Notes: a model not told the origin generated them from the letters alone. 64,000 nt of DNA from Bacteroides sp. (GCA_020861095.1 JAJBTC010000057.1:17440-81439), one strand, 5' to 3'; counted from the first letter of the stretch, positions 18,561-28,022 are shown. Numbers and translations are program-made.

Positions 18561-19013
18561 TTATTTACGACTCCGCTTCAATGTGGTATAAGCAAATTCC
18601 AGAGACTCGATCGCAATCTCATTCTTCTCGGAATGAAAAGGATCTACATTCCACTTTACAGGAAAAGCCTTTTCACACGTCCAGATGTAGAGCGGCTTCC
18701 CGTCGGCTCCCAGCAAAAAGATCTTCAGGTCGTTGCGCTCTACAGGTTTCGTAAAGTCGTACTCCAGTACGCTTTTTATCCAGATGGTCAATCTGGTGTT
18801 GAGCGGAACGATAGCCCTTTTACAAACCAGGTTCTCATGCCGCATCTGTTTGGGGAGTTTGTGTTCATACTCATTCACTCCCCCTTCCTGTATGGTTTCT
18901 ACTTCCAGTTCGGTATGCAGACCGGATATTTCCCGGAACGCGAACTCCCTGTTGAATACGGCCAGACTGAAATAATACGCCATATGCGCAGGCCTGCTTG
19001 TCAGATCTTCCAT
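18561..19013 (-). CDS. Tube protein of gp19 family (Afp5-like)
   Basis: A 150-residue gp19-family tube protein. Characteristic segments are FSLAVFNREFAFREISGL, then the VETIQEGGVNEYEHKLP strand, and the tail IAIESLEFAYTTLKR. It differs from the main tube protein at 19,060 in its basic C-terminus and likely forms the tube start next to the baseplate, as Afp5 does. It is 13 bp upstream of DUF5908 and 46 bp after the first tube gene. Confidence 0.88.
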   Translation of the reverse strand: MEDLTSRPAHMAYYFSLAVFNREFAFREISGLHTELEVETIQEGGVNEYEHKLPKQMRHENLVCKRAIVPLNTRLTIWIKSVLEYDFTKPVERNDLKIFLLGADGKPLYIWTCEKAFPVKWNVDPFHSEKNEIAIESLEFAYTTLKRSRK

Positions 19014-19059
19014 CAGCTATTTCTTTTTCGTTATACAAAAAGAACAGGACACCCTCAGA

Positions 19060-19509
19060 CTACTTGTTCTCGATCTTCAACCCCTCATGGGCCAGTACCA
19101 GTGTTTCCACTGCCGCCTCGTTGCCATCGGATTTGAGATCCACACCGGTGATCTTGGTAGGCCACGCATTGGCTAAGGTCCAGACCATCGTCGGATCGCC
19201 TTTCTCGTTGAGCAGAGAAATCGTAACCGGCTTCCGCTCGATCAGATTCATTTCTATTTTACTGAACCAGTCAAAAAACTTATTGTCCTTGACAAATACT
19301 CCCTTTTTCAGAGTTACATCGGAATACTTCTTAATACCTGGCATCTTTATGGTGGAGAACTCCTTGCTGTTGCTGTGGCGGTATTCAATGACCTGCGCTT
19401 CCGCTTCCAGTCCGCTTACCTCCTGAAAAGCAGCATCCAGTCCGTCCACTTCTACCTTGAAATAAAATTTGGGCAAAGGCCATACATTATCTTGATCTTT
19501 TCCTGCCAT
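19060..19509 (-). CDS. Main inner-tube protein, gp19 family (Afp1-like)
   Basis: A 149-residue gp19/Hcp-like tube protein: PKFYFKVEVDGLDAAFQEVSGL, followed by YRHSNSKEFSTIKMPG, and the closing VETLVLAHEGLK are the typical T4-tube signatures. It should stack as hexameric rings to form the cargo channel. Its place after the sheath is the standard order, and the 114-bp gap to the sheath gene may hold an expression-adjusting element. The frame is intact. Confidence 0.92.
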   Translation of the reverse strand: MAGKDQDNVWPLPKFYFKVEVDGLDAAFQEVSGLEAEAQVIEYRHSNSKEFSTIKMPGIKKYSDVTLKKGVFVKDNKFFDWFSKIEMNLIERKPVTISLLNEKGDPTMVWTLANAWPTKITGVDLKSDGNEAAVETLVLAHEGLKIENK

Positions 19510-19623
19510 ATCTGTTTTTGTTTTTAAATGTTACAATCTACCGGACCAGGTCATTTGCTTGGTATCCCTATGTAGCTCCTGACCCTACATCCTGTTTATT
19601 TCTCCTGCATCCGTATATCCGGA

Positions 19624-21112
19624 TCAGCTTTTTTGCATCTGTTGCTGGAAGGTGATCTCAATAAACTCGGCGGGACGGGTGATAGCGACCAATACGGTGA
19701 TGCGCATGATCCCTTCCAACACATCTTCCGGTGTCATGGTCTCTCCCAACCCGACAAATACGTTGTAGGCATCGTCCGGTGAAGAACCGGCCAGTCCGCC
19801 CCGTTTCCAGATCCCATTGAGGAAGTTACTGATCATACTGCGCACATTGACCCAGGTACCCGCTACATTCGGCTCAAAGACATAGGCGCGGGCAGCATTC
19901 CGAATAGATTCTTCGAGCATGATCATGGTACGACGTACGTTGATGTACCGCCAGTCGAGCGAATTGCCGTCTAAGGTACGCGCCCCCAGACCTTGATCCC
20001 TTCTCCGGTAAAGGTACGGATGGCATTGACCGACTTCCCGCTTAACGGTACATTGAGATCTTCCTGAACTTCGTGCGAGATAGTGACCGCCGGGCTCACT
20101 GCTGTGGCCACACCGGTATTGGCAGGTGCCTTCCAGACTCCCTTGGTATTATCGGTCATAGTATATACCCCGGCCATAGCCGCAGACACCGGCATCAGGT
20201 TGAGAGACAAACGCATTTCTTTGATGATCTCCCGATACAAAGGGCTCAGCTGATAGAGCGTTTTATGCAAAGTCACCTTTTCCACCTCATTCAGTTCAGT
20301 TCCCAGCTTTTCCACATATCCGGCACGTTCGGCACGCTTCGGTTCGGGCAGAGCCATCCACTCTCCTTCGGTGGTGAGTAATGCCCTGAGTTCGTCCGGT
20401 TCCGGCAGGTTGGTAAAGTCCAGCTCATTTTCCGGTACGGTGGAGGTATGGATCCAGGGATAATAGGCAGCTCCGTAATCCAAGAACTCGCTACCGATGG
20501 CTTCCCGGAACTGTGCGACGACATCTCCCTGCGGATCGTTGCGATCTTTGTATCCGTCGTGACATCCAACACCGCGAAACGATTCTGCATCCGGTATCCG
20601 CAATGGTTGAGCATGGCCTGTTGCAACGCGTAACAATCGTTGGGATCGGTCAGATAGACCGCTTCAGGAATGACCAGCAGAGTAGGTTCCTGCTCCTTCA
20701 GCAAAGGCTCTATCCCTGCCTCCAAAGCTGACTTTTCAATCTCATCGGTATAGGAACCGACCGACACAATGTAGCAGGGACCGCCACCGTTGGCATAGAA
20801 CAGCAACATGTTGTAATAGAAATTGTAACGATCGGACCGCCTGACCACATAATTCTCCTTGTTGAAGGCAATCCCGGATTGGGTTTCCTCTTTCACAAGA
20901 GAGAACTGCGCTTTCGGTGCTTCTCCGAAATAGGAACGGAACTCGGCCATAGAGGTGATGCGCCACGGCTTATTGAGCAGAGACTTATTGCCATTGACGG
21001 CTTTCTGCGTGTAACCGATAAAAGCAGGAACAGCGGTAGCAACCTCTACTACGGAATTGGGGAATGCGTTTTTCTCCACGACATATACCCCTGGTGTTTT
21101 CATGACTCCCAT
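19624..21112 (-). CDS. Contractile sheath protein, two frame disruptions
   Basis: With two bases restored, one sheath of 496 residues is encoded. It opens MKTPGVYVVEKNAFPNSVVE with AVPAFIGYTQKA, continues with YFGEAP and FYYNMLLFYANGGGPCYIVSVG, and carries the sheath-typical GAAYYPWIHTS. It ends with VRRTMIMLEESIRNAARAYVFEPN and RPAEFIEITFQQQM. The first lesion is a missing base near 20,560-20,564. The second is one C missing in the C5 run at 19,983-19,987, joining IKVWGARTLDGN. As written no intact sheath exists in the window, so the system would be inactive unless these are sequencing errors. No second sheath gene is present. Confidence 0.9.
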
Positions 21113-21128
21113 AAAATAATATATCAGA

Positions 21129-21830
21129 TTAAAAATAGAAATATGTCGTTAGTGTATCTTTCGGACTTACCGGGGAAAAACTATCTGTAGCTGGCAAAGG
21201 CAGATCCCGGGTCAGTAACCGCTCCCCGGCTTTCATTACCTCCCACAGCGAGAAGCAAAGTGTATGCCTGCTCCGTAGCAATACTTCCTGAGACGTAACA
21301 AAACGAAACGCAGGGGTATACCCAAACAGCATCCATGGTTCCGGACCGGAACAAGCCAGCGACTGCGTGCGCTCTGCCAACCGCAACCGACAGGCAGGAG
21401 CAGTGTACCGGGGAATGCACAGGAACTCCAGGAATTTAGATCGTCCGGAAAGATGTACATTCACCTCTTTTATCTCTCCGGTGTACGGCACCGAAAGGAT
21501 AAGAGACTTCCAGCTACCCGGACGAGAAGGGGAGCCATAGGTATAGTCCTTCCCGGACTGCTCTTCCACGGTCACATAATGAAACGAAGCAGAGGTTATA
21601 AACAGGTCAAAAACAAAATTCCCTTCCTGATGATCCACCGGTATTTCTCCGCTCTGCAACAACAGCCACCCGTTCCCTTTCTGCTTTTTCAGCAGCACCC
21701 CTTCACGGGACATCTGCAGCTGCGTACACAGATCCGGGATCAGTTCTACCGGAACAGCGTCGCCCCGGTAATAATCATGAGTGATCTCCACTACCATACG
21801 TATGTGATGCCTGTTGCTGCGTTCCATCAT
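21129..21830 (-). CDS. Unknown protein between terminator and sheath genes
   Basis: A 233-residue protein without signal peptide or membrane segment, rich in beta-strand-like hydrophobic/Arg/Ser patterns and ending in the aromatic TTYFYF. I recognise no family. It sits 17 bp upstream of the sheath start and is in the same transcript, so a structural or assembly role, such as a collar or cap component, is plausible. Similar-sized unknowns occur at this position in other Bacteroidales clusters (recollection, not searched). Confidence 0.6.
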   Translation of the reverse strand: MMERSNRHHIRMVVEITHDYYRGDAVPVELIPDLCTQLQMSREGVLLKKQKGNGWLLLQSGEIPVDHQEGNFVFDLFITSASFHYVTVEEQSGKDYTYGSPSRPGSWKSLILSVPYTGEIKEVNVHLSGRSKFLEFLCIPRYTAPACRLRLAERTQSLACSGPEPWMLFGYTPAFRFVTSQEVLLRSRHTLCFSLWEVMKAGERLLTRDLPLPATDSFSPVSPKDTLTTYFYF

Positions 21831-21857
21831 TTCTTCATGGTTCAGGTATGCTCTCAG

Positions 21858-21880
21858 AACTTAAAACTTACAACTTAACC
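21858..21880 (-). repeat. Dispersed AAGTT-type repeat
   Basis: The plus strand reads AACTTAAAACTTACAACTT. Its complement is the same 19-mer found at about 2145-2163. It fills the short gap between the unknown protein gene and the terminator gene. Confidence 0.65.
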
Positions 21881-21882
21881 CT

Positions 21883-22434
21883 TTATTTATAGCTTCTCTG
21901 CTGCGTATGTACACCGGGTACTACCGAACGGATCGCTTCATTATCTACAGACAGCATCCGTATTCTGCACAACACAGAGGGATAATACACATTGCCACAT
22001 ACTGCCCACAGATTGGACTGTTCACTGAAAGAAAGATTTACCGGTTCTACTGCCACCGGAGTCTCCTGATCTGCCACCGGAAAAGTCAGATGACTTTGCA
22101 GGAACTGAACCGTTCCGGACAACAATCGCAGCCCCTCTTCGTATTGTTTATCCGGAAAAACAGCCGCGATAAGTACATACAGGTTCAGGTTCCAGGCCGG
22201 AAAATGGCGGCTATATTGTCCACTGTTCACAGGGTGGGTCCCGAAACGAATGCCGGCGGAGGTTTCCCGTTCTATATTCACCAGAGATACCACGATCTTA
22301 CCCGACGGAGCACTGTGGTCTTCCCGCGAAAGAGAGGAGAGCACTACTTTTTCTTCCCTCAGTCCGAAAGACAGCGTAATATGTTCCGACAGAGACCGGG
22401 TCAAAGATAACAATACGGAATAGATCATACCCAA
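21883..22434 (-). CDS. Tube/sheath terminator, Pvc16/DUF4255 family (Afp16-like)
   Basis: A 183-residue DUF4255/Pvc16 N-domain protein. It starts MIYSVLLSLTRSLSEHI, has VSLVNIERE followed by the conserved HFPAWNLNLYVLIAAVFPDKQYEEGLRLLS, and ends with a beta-rich tail. Afp16/Pvc16 caps the distal end of the tube and sheath. It is the first gene of the minus-strand operon. The 170 bp upstream of it probably hold the main promoter, although no perfect TAnnTTTG element was seen there. The start may be the ATG at 22434 or at 22428. Confidence 0.88.
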   Translation of the reverse strand: MGMIYSVLLSLTRSLSEHITLSFGLREEKVVLSSLSREDHSAPSGKIVVSLVNIERETSAGIRFGTHPVNSGQYSRHFPAWNLNLYVLIAAVFPDKQYEEGLRLLSGTVQFLQSHLTFPVADQETPVAVEPVNLSFSEQSNLWAVCGNVYYPSVLCRIRMLSVDNEAIRSVVPGVHTQQRSYK

Positions 22435-22604
22435 ATGGTGTTAACTAAAATACGGGACTAATTTAACAGCGGATAACGAAATTTTATTTCGCCATCCATT
22501 CTCTTTTGAATGTCCTGAAAAATAAACAGACCATTCCGCTTCCAGGATATGCTTACAGGTACTTTGTTCCGGGAAAATAAATTTACTGTATTTCCCCCAC
22601 TCTT

Positions 22605-23018
22605 TTAGCGCGGATCTGTTGGCAGGAAAAAAGCATCCCCTTCAAACACTTTCATTTTCCACAACAGACGGCACAGACAGTCGATCTCCTCCGGCAGCAT
22701 CTGCATCCTGTAGGTATGCAATAGCTTCTCCAGAAAAAAGACCTCTTCTTCCGTAAAACAGAAAGGCAGCAACTGATAGTCCGGTTGCGCATAATAGTAG
22801 GCTTTCATTTTGTGAGAGTAACCGATCGGAGCGTGGAAACCCAGGAACGGATCGTTCTTCATGGTTTCAATGTCCATTTGAATGGTTCGCTGACTCACCT
22901 GATAACCCGTAATCTGACGACAATATTCTACCATCCGTACACTTTTGACATACGAATGTTTCCGTAGCAACTTATCAATCAGATAATACCTTGCTAAAGC
23001 AAATTTGTTTTGTGGCAT
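22605..23018 (-). CDS. Truncated WYL-type transcriptional regulator
   Basis: About 137 residues from MPQNKFALARYYLIDKLL. This opening, followed by SYVKSVRMVEYCRQITGYQVSQRTIQMDIETMKNDPF, is the N-terminal HTH of WYL-family regulators common in Bacteroidetes. The protein stops after a short linker and lacks the ligand-binding WYL domain, so it is less than half the usual length. The gene is immediately upstream of the injection-system operon on the same strand, so control of that operon is possible. An upstream codon at 23048 is less likely as the start. Confidence 0.6.
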   Translation of the reverse strand: MPQNKFALARYYLIDKLLRKHSYVKSVRMVEYCRQITGYQVSQRTIQMDIETMKNDPFLGFHAPIGYSHKMKAYYYAQPDYQLLPFCFTEEEVFFLEKLLHTYRMQMLPEEIDCLCRLLWKMKVFEGDAFFLPTDPR

Positions 23019-23376
23019 ATATGTAATTTGTTTATAAAAAGTTACCATGAGAAGAGCAGGATAGTTCCGGTAAACACATTCAGGTGACCCATAAGAGTCT
23101 CCATTATTTACTTATCTTGCAGGTAACTAAATTGAGAAAAATAAAGACACAACATACGCCATATCGTACATTATCGAGGTGAGTAGTGAAATAAGGAAGA
23201 AACAGGAAAGATACAGCAACAATCTGCTCCCTTTGTGTATCCTCTGCTTCACTTTGCAGCTTGCCCCAGTTTTCCGCCAAACCCTTTCTCCAGGATTCGG
23301 GATCAGACCCTTATTACCTGCCTGAACATTTCGAAATCCTGAAAGTTATACATTCATATACTTGAATCAACATTTT
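23019..23376. other. Intergenic stretch before pyruvate oxidase
   Basis: About 360 bp between the divergent WYL-type regulator and the pyruvate oxidase gene. No ORF with coding character, hairpin or clear TAnnTTTG promoter was seen. A TATACTTG sequence at 23,355 deviates by one base from the -7 consensus. Confidence 0.35.
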
Positions 23377-25122
23377 ATGGAACCTGAAAAATCATTAGAA
23401 AAAAAGATAAAGTCGGGAGTCGCCATGCTCCATGTATTAAAGAGTTGGGGAATAGATCATATCTATGGAATACCGGGCGGCTCTTTCAACTCGACCATGG
23501 ATGCGCTGTACGAAGAGCGGGAAAGCGTTCGTTACATCCAGGTACGACACGAAGAGGTGGGAGCCATGGCCGCGGCGGCAGATGCCAAGCTGACCGGAAA
23601 GATCGGAGTATGCTTCGGCACGGCAGGCCCCGGGGCAACCCATTTGTTCAATGGGCTGTACGACGCACAACTGGATCATGTCCCCGTACTGGCATTGGTA
23701 GGACAGGTATCTTCCAAAGCAATGAACCTGAATTCTTTTCAGGAAATGAATGAAAATCCGATGTTCGCGGATGTAAGTGTATACAACCGTACGGTGATGA
23801 CACCGGAGAGCCTGCCGTTCGTGGTAGATGAAGCAATCCGTCGGGCCTACGAACACAAAGGGGTAGCAGTAGTCACCCTACCAGTAGACTACGGATACGT
23901 AGATATTCCGGAGATAGATGTCTCGTCTGCGAAAAACCACCGGGTAGGATTCCCTCAACCAGCCGAAGCAGATATAGAGGCTGCGGTAAAACTCATAGAG
24001 AAAGCGGAACGTCCTGTGGTATATGCCGGACAGGGCACCCGAAATGCCGGCAAGGAACTGATCGAACTGGCAGAGTATTTCTCTATGCCTATTGTATTAT
24101 CGGTATTGGCCAAAGGGATAGTACCCGAAAATCATCCGTACCTGATGGGTACCGCAGCCCGTGTAGCGACCAAACCCGCCAACGAAGCGCTGGCAGCTTG
24201 CGACCTGATCCTGTTTGTGGGAAGTGACTTCCCCTTTGCCCGGATCTTTTTTCCGCAGCAGGCAACGTTTATTCAGATAGATATTGATTCTTCCAAACTG
24301 GGCAGCCGGCACAAAACCGACGTAGCCATTCTCGGAGATGCGAAAGTAGCCATGAAGCAGCTGGTGGCTAAAGGCAGGAAAAGACCCTCCACCCATTTTC
24401 TGGAAGCCAATCTGCACAACCGGAAAAACTGGTTGGAATGGCTGAAAGGATTTGAAGACAGCGACAAGACACCCTTACGCGTGGAACCGGTATTCAAAGA
24501 GATCAACCGGATAGCCACTCCCGATGCTATCTTTGTAGCAGATGTAGGGAACGTTACGATTGATGCGGTCCGCCACCTGAATATGACTGGTGAAGAGCAG
24601 CGCTTCACCACTTCGGGGTTGTTTGCCACGATGGGATATGGAGTGCCGGGTGGGATCGCCGCGAAACTGAGCTTCCCGGAAAGGCAGGTATTTACACTCA
24701 GTGGCGACGGTGGCTTTGCTATGGTGATGCAGGATATCATCACACAGGTAAAATACAACCTGCCTGTGATCAATATTGTGTTCTCAAACGATTCGCTGGG
24801 CTTTATCGATGCGGAACAGGAAGATACAAACAAACAAAAATTCGGTGTAGGCCTGCAGGGAGCGGATTTTGCTAAAATTGCCGAAGGGATGGGAGCCCAG
24901 GGATTTACGGTCACCCGGAAAGATCAACTCCGACAGGTATTTGATGAAGCGAAAGAAAGTAAAACACCTGTAGTGATCGATGTGAAGATAGGCAATCAAC
25001 GCCCATTCCCGGCAGAGGCAATGATACTTGATCCGGATATTTACACCGGAGAGAAGATCGACGCGTTCAAAAAAAGGTATGGGATCACAGATTTACCTCT
25101 GTTACGGGAACTTATGAAATAG
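23377..25122 (+). CDS. spxB: Pyruvate oxidase (ThDP/FAD enzyme)
   Basis: The product is about 581 residues from the ATG at 23377; the upstream TTG frame extension is ignored. It is a full-length thiamine-diphosphate enzyme: the N-terminal PYR domain has the activating Glu59 in RHEEVGAMAAAADAK and the loop FGTAGPGATHL. The middle FAD-type domain includes VYAGQGTR and LFVGSDFPFARI. The C-terminal PP domain carries the GDG motif at 443-445 with the metal-binding Asn of IVFSND. The sequence EQEDTNKQKFGVGLQG is very like bacterial pyruvate oxidases, which convert pyruvate, phosphate and oxygen to acetyl phosphate, CO2 and H2O2. Acetolactate synthase is a less likely alternative. It is monocistronic and ends at a hairpin terminator. 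Confidence 0.85.
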   Translation: MEPEKSLEKKIKSGVAMLHVLKSWGIDHIYGIPGGSFNSTMDALYEERESVRYIQVRHEEVGAMAAAADAKLTGKIGVCFGTAGPGATHLFNGLYDAQLDHVPVLALVGQVSSKAMNLNSFQEMNENPMFADVSVYNRTVMTPESLPFVVDEAIRRAYEHKGVAVVTLPVDYGYVDIPEIDVSSAKNHRVGFPQPAEADIEAAVKLIEKAERPVVYAGQGTRNAGKELIELAEYFSMPIVLSVLAKGIVPENHPYLMGTAARVATKPANEALAACDLILFVGSDFPFARIFFPQQATFIQIDIDSSKLGSRHKTDVAILGDAKVAMKQLVAKGRKRPSTHFLEANLHNRKNWLEWLKGFEDSDKTPLRVEPVFKEINRIATPDAIFVADVGNVTIDAVRHLNMTGEEQRFTTSGLFATMGYGVPGGIAAKLSFPERQVFTLSGDGGFAMVMQDIITQVKYNLPVINIVFSNDSLGFIDAEQEDTNKQKFGVGLQGADFAKIAEGMGAQGFTVTRKDQLRQVFDEAKESKTPVVIDVKIGNQRPFPAEAMILDPDIYTGEKIDAFKKRYGITDLPLLRELMK

Positions 25123-25149
25123 AGAGTTCCGGAAGGGACCCCACTATGC

Positions 25150-25190
25150 AAAAAAGAGAATTCGGCAAAGCGTCTGAGTTCTCTTTTTTT
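25150..25190. terminator. Intrinsic terminator after pyruvate oxidase
   Basis: A-rich AAAAAAGAGAA and TTCTCTTTTTTT arms pair around a GC-containing loop. The following T-run makes it a good rho-independent terminator in the plus direction, about 28 bp after the stop codon. Confidence 0.75.
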
Positions 25191-25392
25191 GAATGATTTA
25201 TTTCCGGAGTCAGGATCTATATCTATAGAAACAGTGGAGCTATGTAGCTACATCACACAGAACTTTTCTGCCCGGTTCCCTGACCTTTTACGAGGATGAA
25301 ATGGAATATACAAGAAAAAAACAGTACTTTTACTTCGCGTAACAAACGCCTCCCTCCGGAATATTCCGGAAAATCTTTTTCAGCATCAAAGG

Positions 25393-26480
25393 ATGAAATA
25401 CACTTTCTTTCTTTTTCTTTTCAGCTGCCTGACCTTGTGTGTCAGGGGACAGGATTACTGCGATCAGCCCGTGAAAGAGGAGAGCCGTCAACTGGGCAAT
25501 TCTACTTACCGTTTGCTCACCTCTACAAGTGACGATTATGACCTACATTCCTTCTGCCTGCGTGTCTATCGGGAACAGGATACCCTCCCCTGTTTCACTA
25601 CGGAATTGGAAAGTATCTGGGGCGATAGCAACAGCCTCTCTTTGCAGCTGGCCACTTATGAATTATCCGACTCCCTGATCACTCTTTATCATTACTGGAC
25701 CAAATGGGGAGATGCTCCCGTCTCTCCGTTCGGGGCACGTAAACAGATATTCCGGATCACAGATCGGGGTCAATGGTTACAAACGGAAGGAAAAATAGTT
25801 ATCGAAACGATGACCCCTCTTTATATTGAGCAATATGGAGGTCCGGAAAATCTCGGCTATCACCATGGCGCTCTATTCATGCGTCGCTCTCCACAGAGCA
25901 CAGAGGAGAAAGAAATGTTCCGTATATATAGAGAAGGTGTACAGGATGAATACGAAGCTACTTTTATCACCGATCCTACGGAAATGGCAGCATTGCTGCA
26001 AGAAGTAAGGGGAAAAATAGAACCCGTGTGGGACAAAGACCGGGGAGACTTCAGGCTCTATTGTATTTTTCCATTTTGTACGTCAGATTCTCTCTTTCCT
26101 TATCAGACCCACACTGCCCCCACCTTGTTCCTGACCTATCTGGAAAGAAAAAACTGGCCGTCGGGCGACGCATGGAAATATATCCGTGCGGAAGATAAAA
26201 AAATAGAGATCAACGAAAAGTCTTATCCGAAACTGCTCAAATGGGAACATCTGACAGACGAGACCGGAAAAGAAAGAACTGCCTGGTATATGCTCATCTT
26301 CTACGATAAAGATAGCAAGCAATATGTGGTATATTCCCAGAGATCCCCGACGTTATTTACCGCAACAAATGAGCACCCGTTGCCTGTACCCGAACAAAGA
26401 TGGGAATATAGGGGATATTGCATGAGAACGCGTTGCTGGAAGAGTTGATGACTATAATAGATCTTTATCGGATACAATAG
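25393..26480 (+). CDS. Exported protein of unknown function, frame shift near 3' end
   Basis: The product starts with a clear signal peptide (MKYTFFLFLFSCLTLCVRG) and is a soluble, aromatic-rich protein of about 360 residues with no family I recognise. At 26,418 the frame derails. Restoring one T (TATTTG instead of TATTG) continues it as HENALLEELMTIIDLYRIQ to a TAG at 26,478-26,480, which looks like a genuine helical C-terminus. Without correction it ends at 26,448 with an odd Arg/Cys-rich tail. It is a single gene with no obvious partner and is probably periplasmic or surface-exposed. Confidence 0.6.
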
Positions 26481-26948
26481 TCCCGACCTGAAAAATAATT
26501 CTACTCCATGAGCAAAAGGAATCCTTATGCGGCAGGTAAATCGCAGTCTGTGACTGCATGATATACCAGCAACCCTTTGATCAGAAAAACGGAGAAAAAC
26601 AGACGATAAGAAGACGAATACATGATCTGTAATACAGACGTCTGCAGGCTATCCGGAATATATAATAAAGACGAAACCCAGGTCAAAAGGTTTCGTTACA
26701 GAGATAGGTTACATAGAGACCCCTGCAATACTGAAAGGCCAGATAGAAAAACGCTGCGGGTAAAACTTAAAGAGAAGGAGTGGAAAACTTTTTCAAACCG
26801 GAGAAAAGATCTTTTTTTACACAAACCTGGGAAAGACCATCCTTTCCCAGGTTCTCTTCTCCCGTTCAAGATCAGACCAGGACTGATCCTATATAAGTTA
26901 TAACGTATCTTCCGACACCCTCTACTCCCGGAAAAAGTCTTTTCTGAC
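26481..26948. other. Gene-free stretch with one hairpin
   Basis: About 470 bp between convergent genes, with no convincing coding frame. It holds a perfect 12-bp hairpin at 26,824-26,853. The rest shows nothing recognisable. Confidence 0.4.
26824..26853. terminator. Hairpin between convergent genes
   Basis: AACCTGGGAAAG and CTTTCCCAGGTT form a perfect 12-bp stem with a 6-base loop. There is no strong T-run on the plus side, but a run of T precedes it. It probably terminates transcription from one or both sides. Confidence 0.5.
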
Positions 26949-27974
26949 CTACCATTCCAGGATCACTTTTCCACACTGTCCACTCTCCATCACATCAAAT
27001 CCTTTCTGGAACTCATCTATAGAAAAACGGTGTGTAATGACCGGCTCCAGATGGATGCCCGTAATCAGCATCTGCTTCATCTGATACCAGGTTTCCCACA
27101 TCTCGCGCCCATAGATCCCTTTCAAGGTAAGAGCTTTAAAAATGATCTTGTTCCAATCCACATTTGTATGATCGGGCAGGATACCCAACAAAGAGATCTT
27201 CGACCCATTATACATATTATCCACCATCTCATTGAATGCTTTCGGTGAACCAGACATTTCCAGACCAATATCGAATCCCTGCATATCTAACTGTTTCATC
27301 GCACCCGTCACACTCTCCCCTTTTGTAGGATTGACGGTGAGCGTGGCTCCCATCTGACGGGCAATATTCAAACGATAGTCACTCAGATCACTCACCACAA
27401 TGTGCCTGGCTCCGGCAAACCGGCAGATAGCCGTTGCCATACAACCGATCAGCCCGGCCCCTGTAATCAGCACATCTTCCCCGATCAAAGGAAAAGAAAG
27501 CGCTGTATGTGTGGCATTCCCAAACGGGTCCATGATCGCCGCCATATCGTCGGAAATCCGGTCATCTAATTTCACCACATTCTCTGCGGGAATAGATACA
27601 TATTCAGCGAACGCACCATCCCGGTTGACTCCGACTCCGATCGTATTCGCACACACATGTTTTTTCCCACGACGACAGTTACGGCAATGCCCGCAGGCAA
27701 TATGCCCTTCACCAGTCACCCGGTCACCTACCTGAATATGCTCCACTCCTTTTCCAACCTCCACCACTTCTCCGACATATTCATGTCCGATCACCATAGG
27801 AGTCCGGATCGTGCGCTGCGACCAATCGTCCCATTTATAGATATGAAGATCGGTACCGCAAATGGCTGTCTTGCGGATTTTAATCAACACATCATTAATT
27901 CCGACAGGAGGCATCGGTACATCCTGCATCCAGATGCCTTTTTCAGGTTTAAGTTTTACCAGTGCTTTCATCAT
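26949..27974 (-). CDS. tdh: L-threonine 3-dehydrogenase
   Basis: A 341-residue zinc-dependent medium-chain dehydrogenase. The catalytic zinc site is AICGTDLH with GHEYVGEV. The structural zinc site is [15 protein letters not shown], the Rossmann motif is TGAGLIGC, and the Tdh-typical [13 protein letters not shown] and [10 protein letters not shown] segments are present. It oxidises L-threonine to 2-amino-3-oxobutyrate with NAD+, the first step to glycine. The usual partner kbl is not adjacent. A TATCTTTG promoter element lies upstream, so it is expressed on its own. Confidence 0.93.
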   Translation of the reverse strand: MMKALVKLKPEKGIWMQDVPMPPVGINDVLIKIRKTAICGTDLHIYKWDDWSQRTIRTPMVIGHEYVGEVVEVGKGVEHIQVGDRVTGEGHIACGHCRNCRRGKKHVCANTIGVGVNRDGAFAEYVSIPAENVVKLDDRISDDMAAIMDPFGNATHTALSFPLIGEDVLITGAGLIGCMATAICRFAGARHIVVSDLSDYRLNIARQMGATLTVNPTKGESVTGAMKQLDMQGFDIGLEMSGSPKAFNEMVDNMYNGSKISLLGILPDHTNVDWNKIIFKALTLKGIYGREMWETWYQMKQMLITGIHLEPVITHRFSIDEFQKGFDVMESGQCGKVILEW

Positions 27975-28014
27975 TGTTTTTGTTTAGATCGACATTTTGT
28001 AATCTGATACACCA

Positions 28015-28022
28015 CAAAGATA
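28015..28022 (-). promoter_or_regulatory. -7 promoter element for tdh
   Basis: The minus strand reads TATCTTTG, a match to TAnnTTTG, about 40 bp upstream of the tdh start. A TTTG lies 23 bases further upstream, slightly wide for the -33 box. Confidence 0.55.

Noticed and set aside
2247..22434. Prophage or type VI secretion system
   Set aside because: No capsid, portal, terminase or integrase genes, and no TssJLM membrane complex or ClpV. The ATPase, DUF4255, DUF5908 and LysM adaptor set is specific to eCIS.
26622..26903. Plus-strand frame between the exported unknown gene and tdh
   Set aside because: Very basic, low-quality composition, and it runs through the hairpin at 26,824-26,853.
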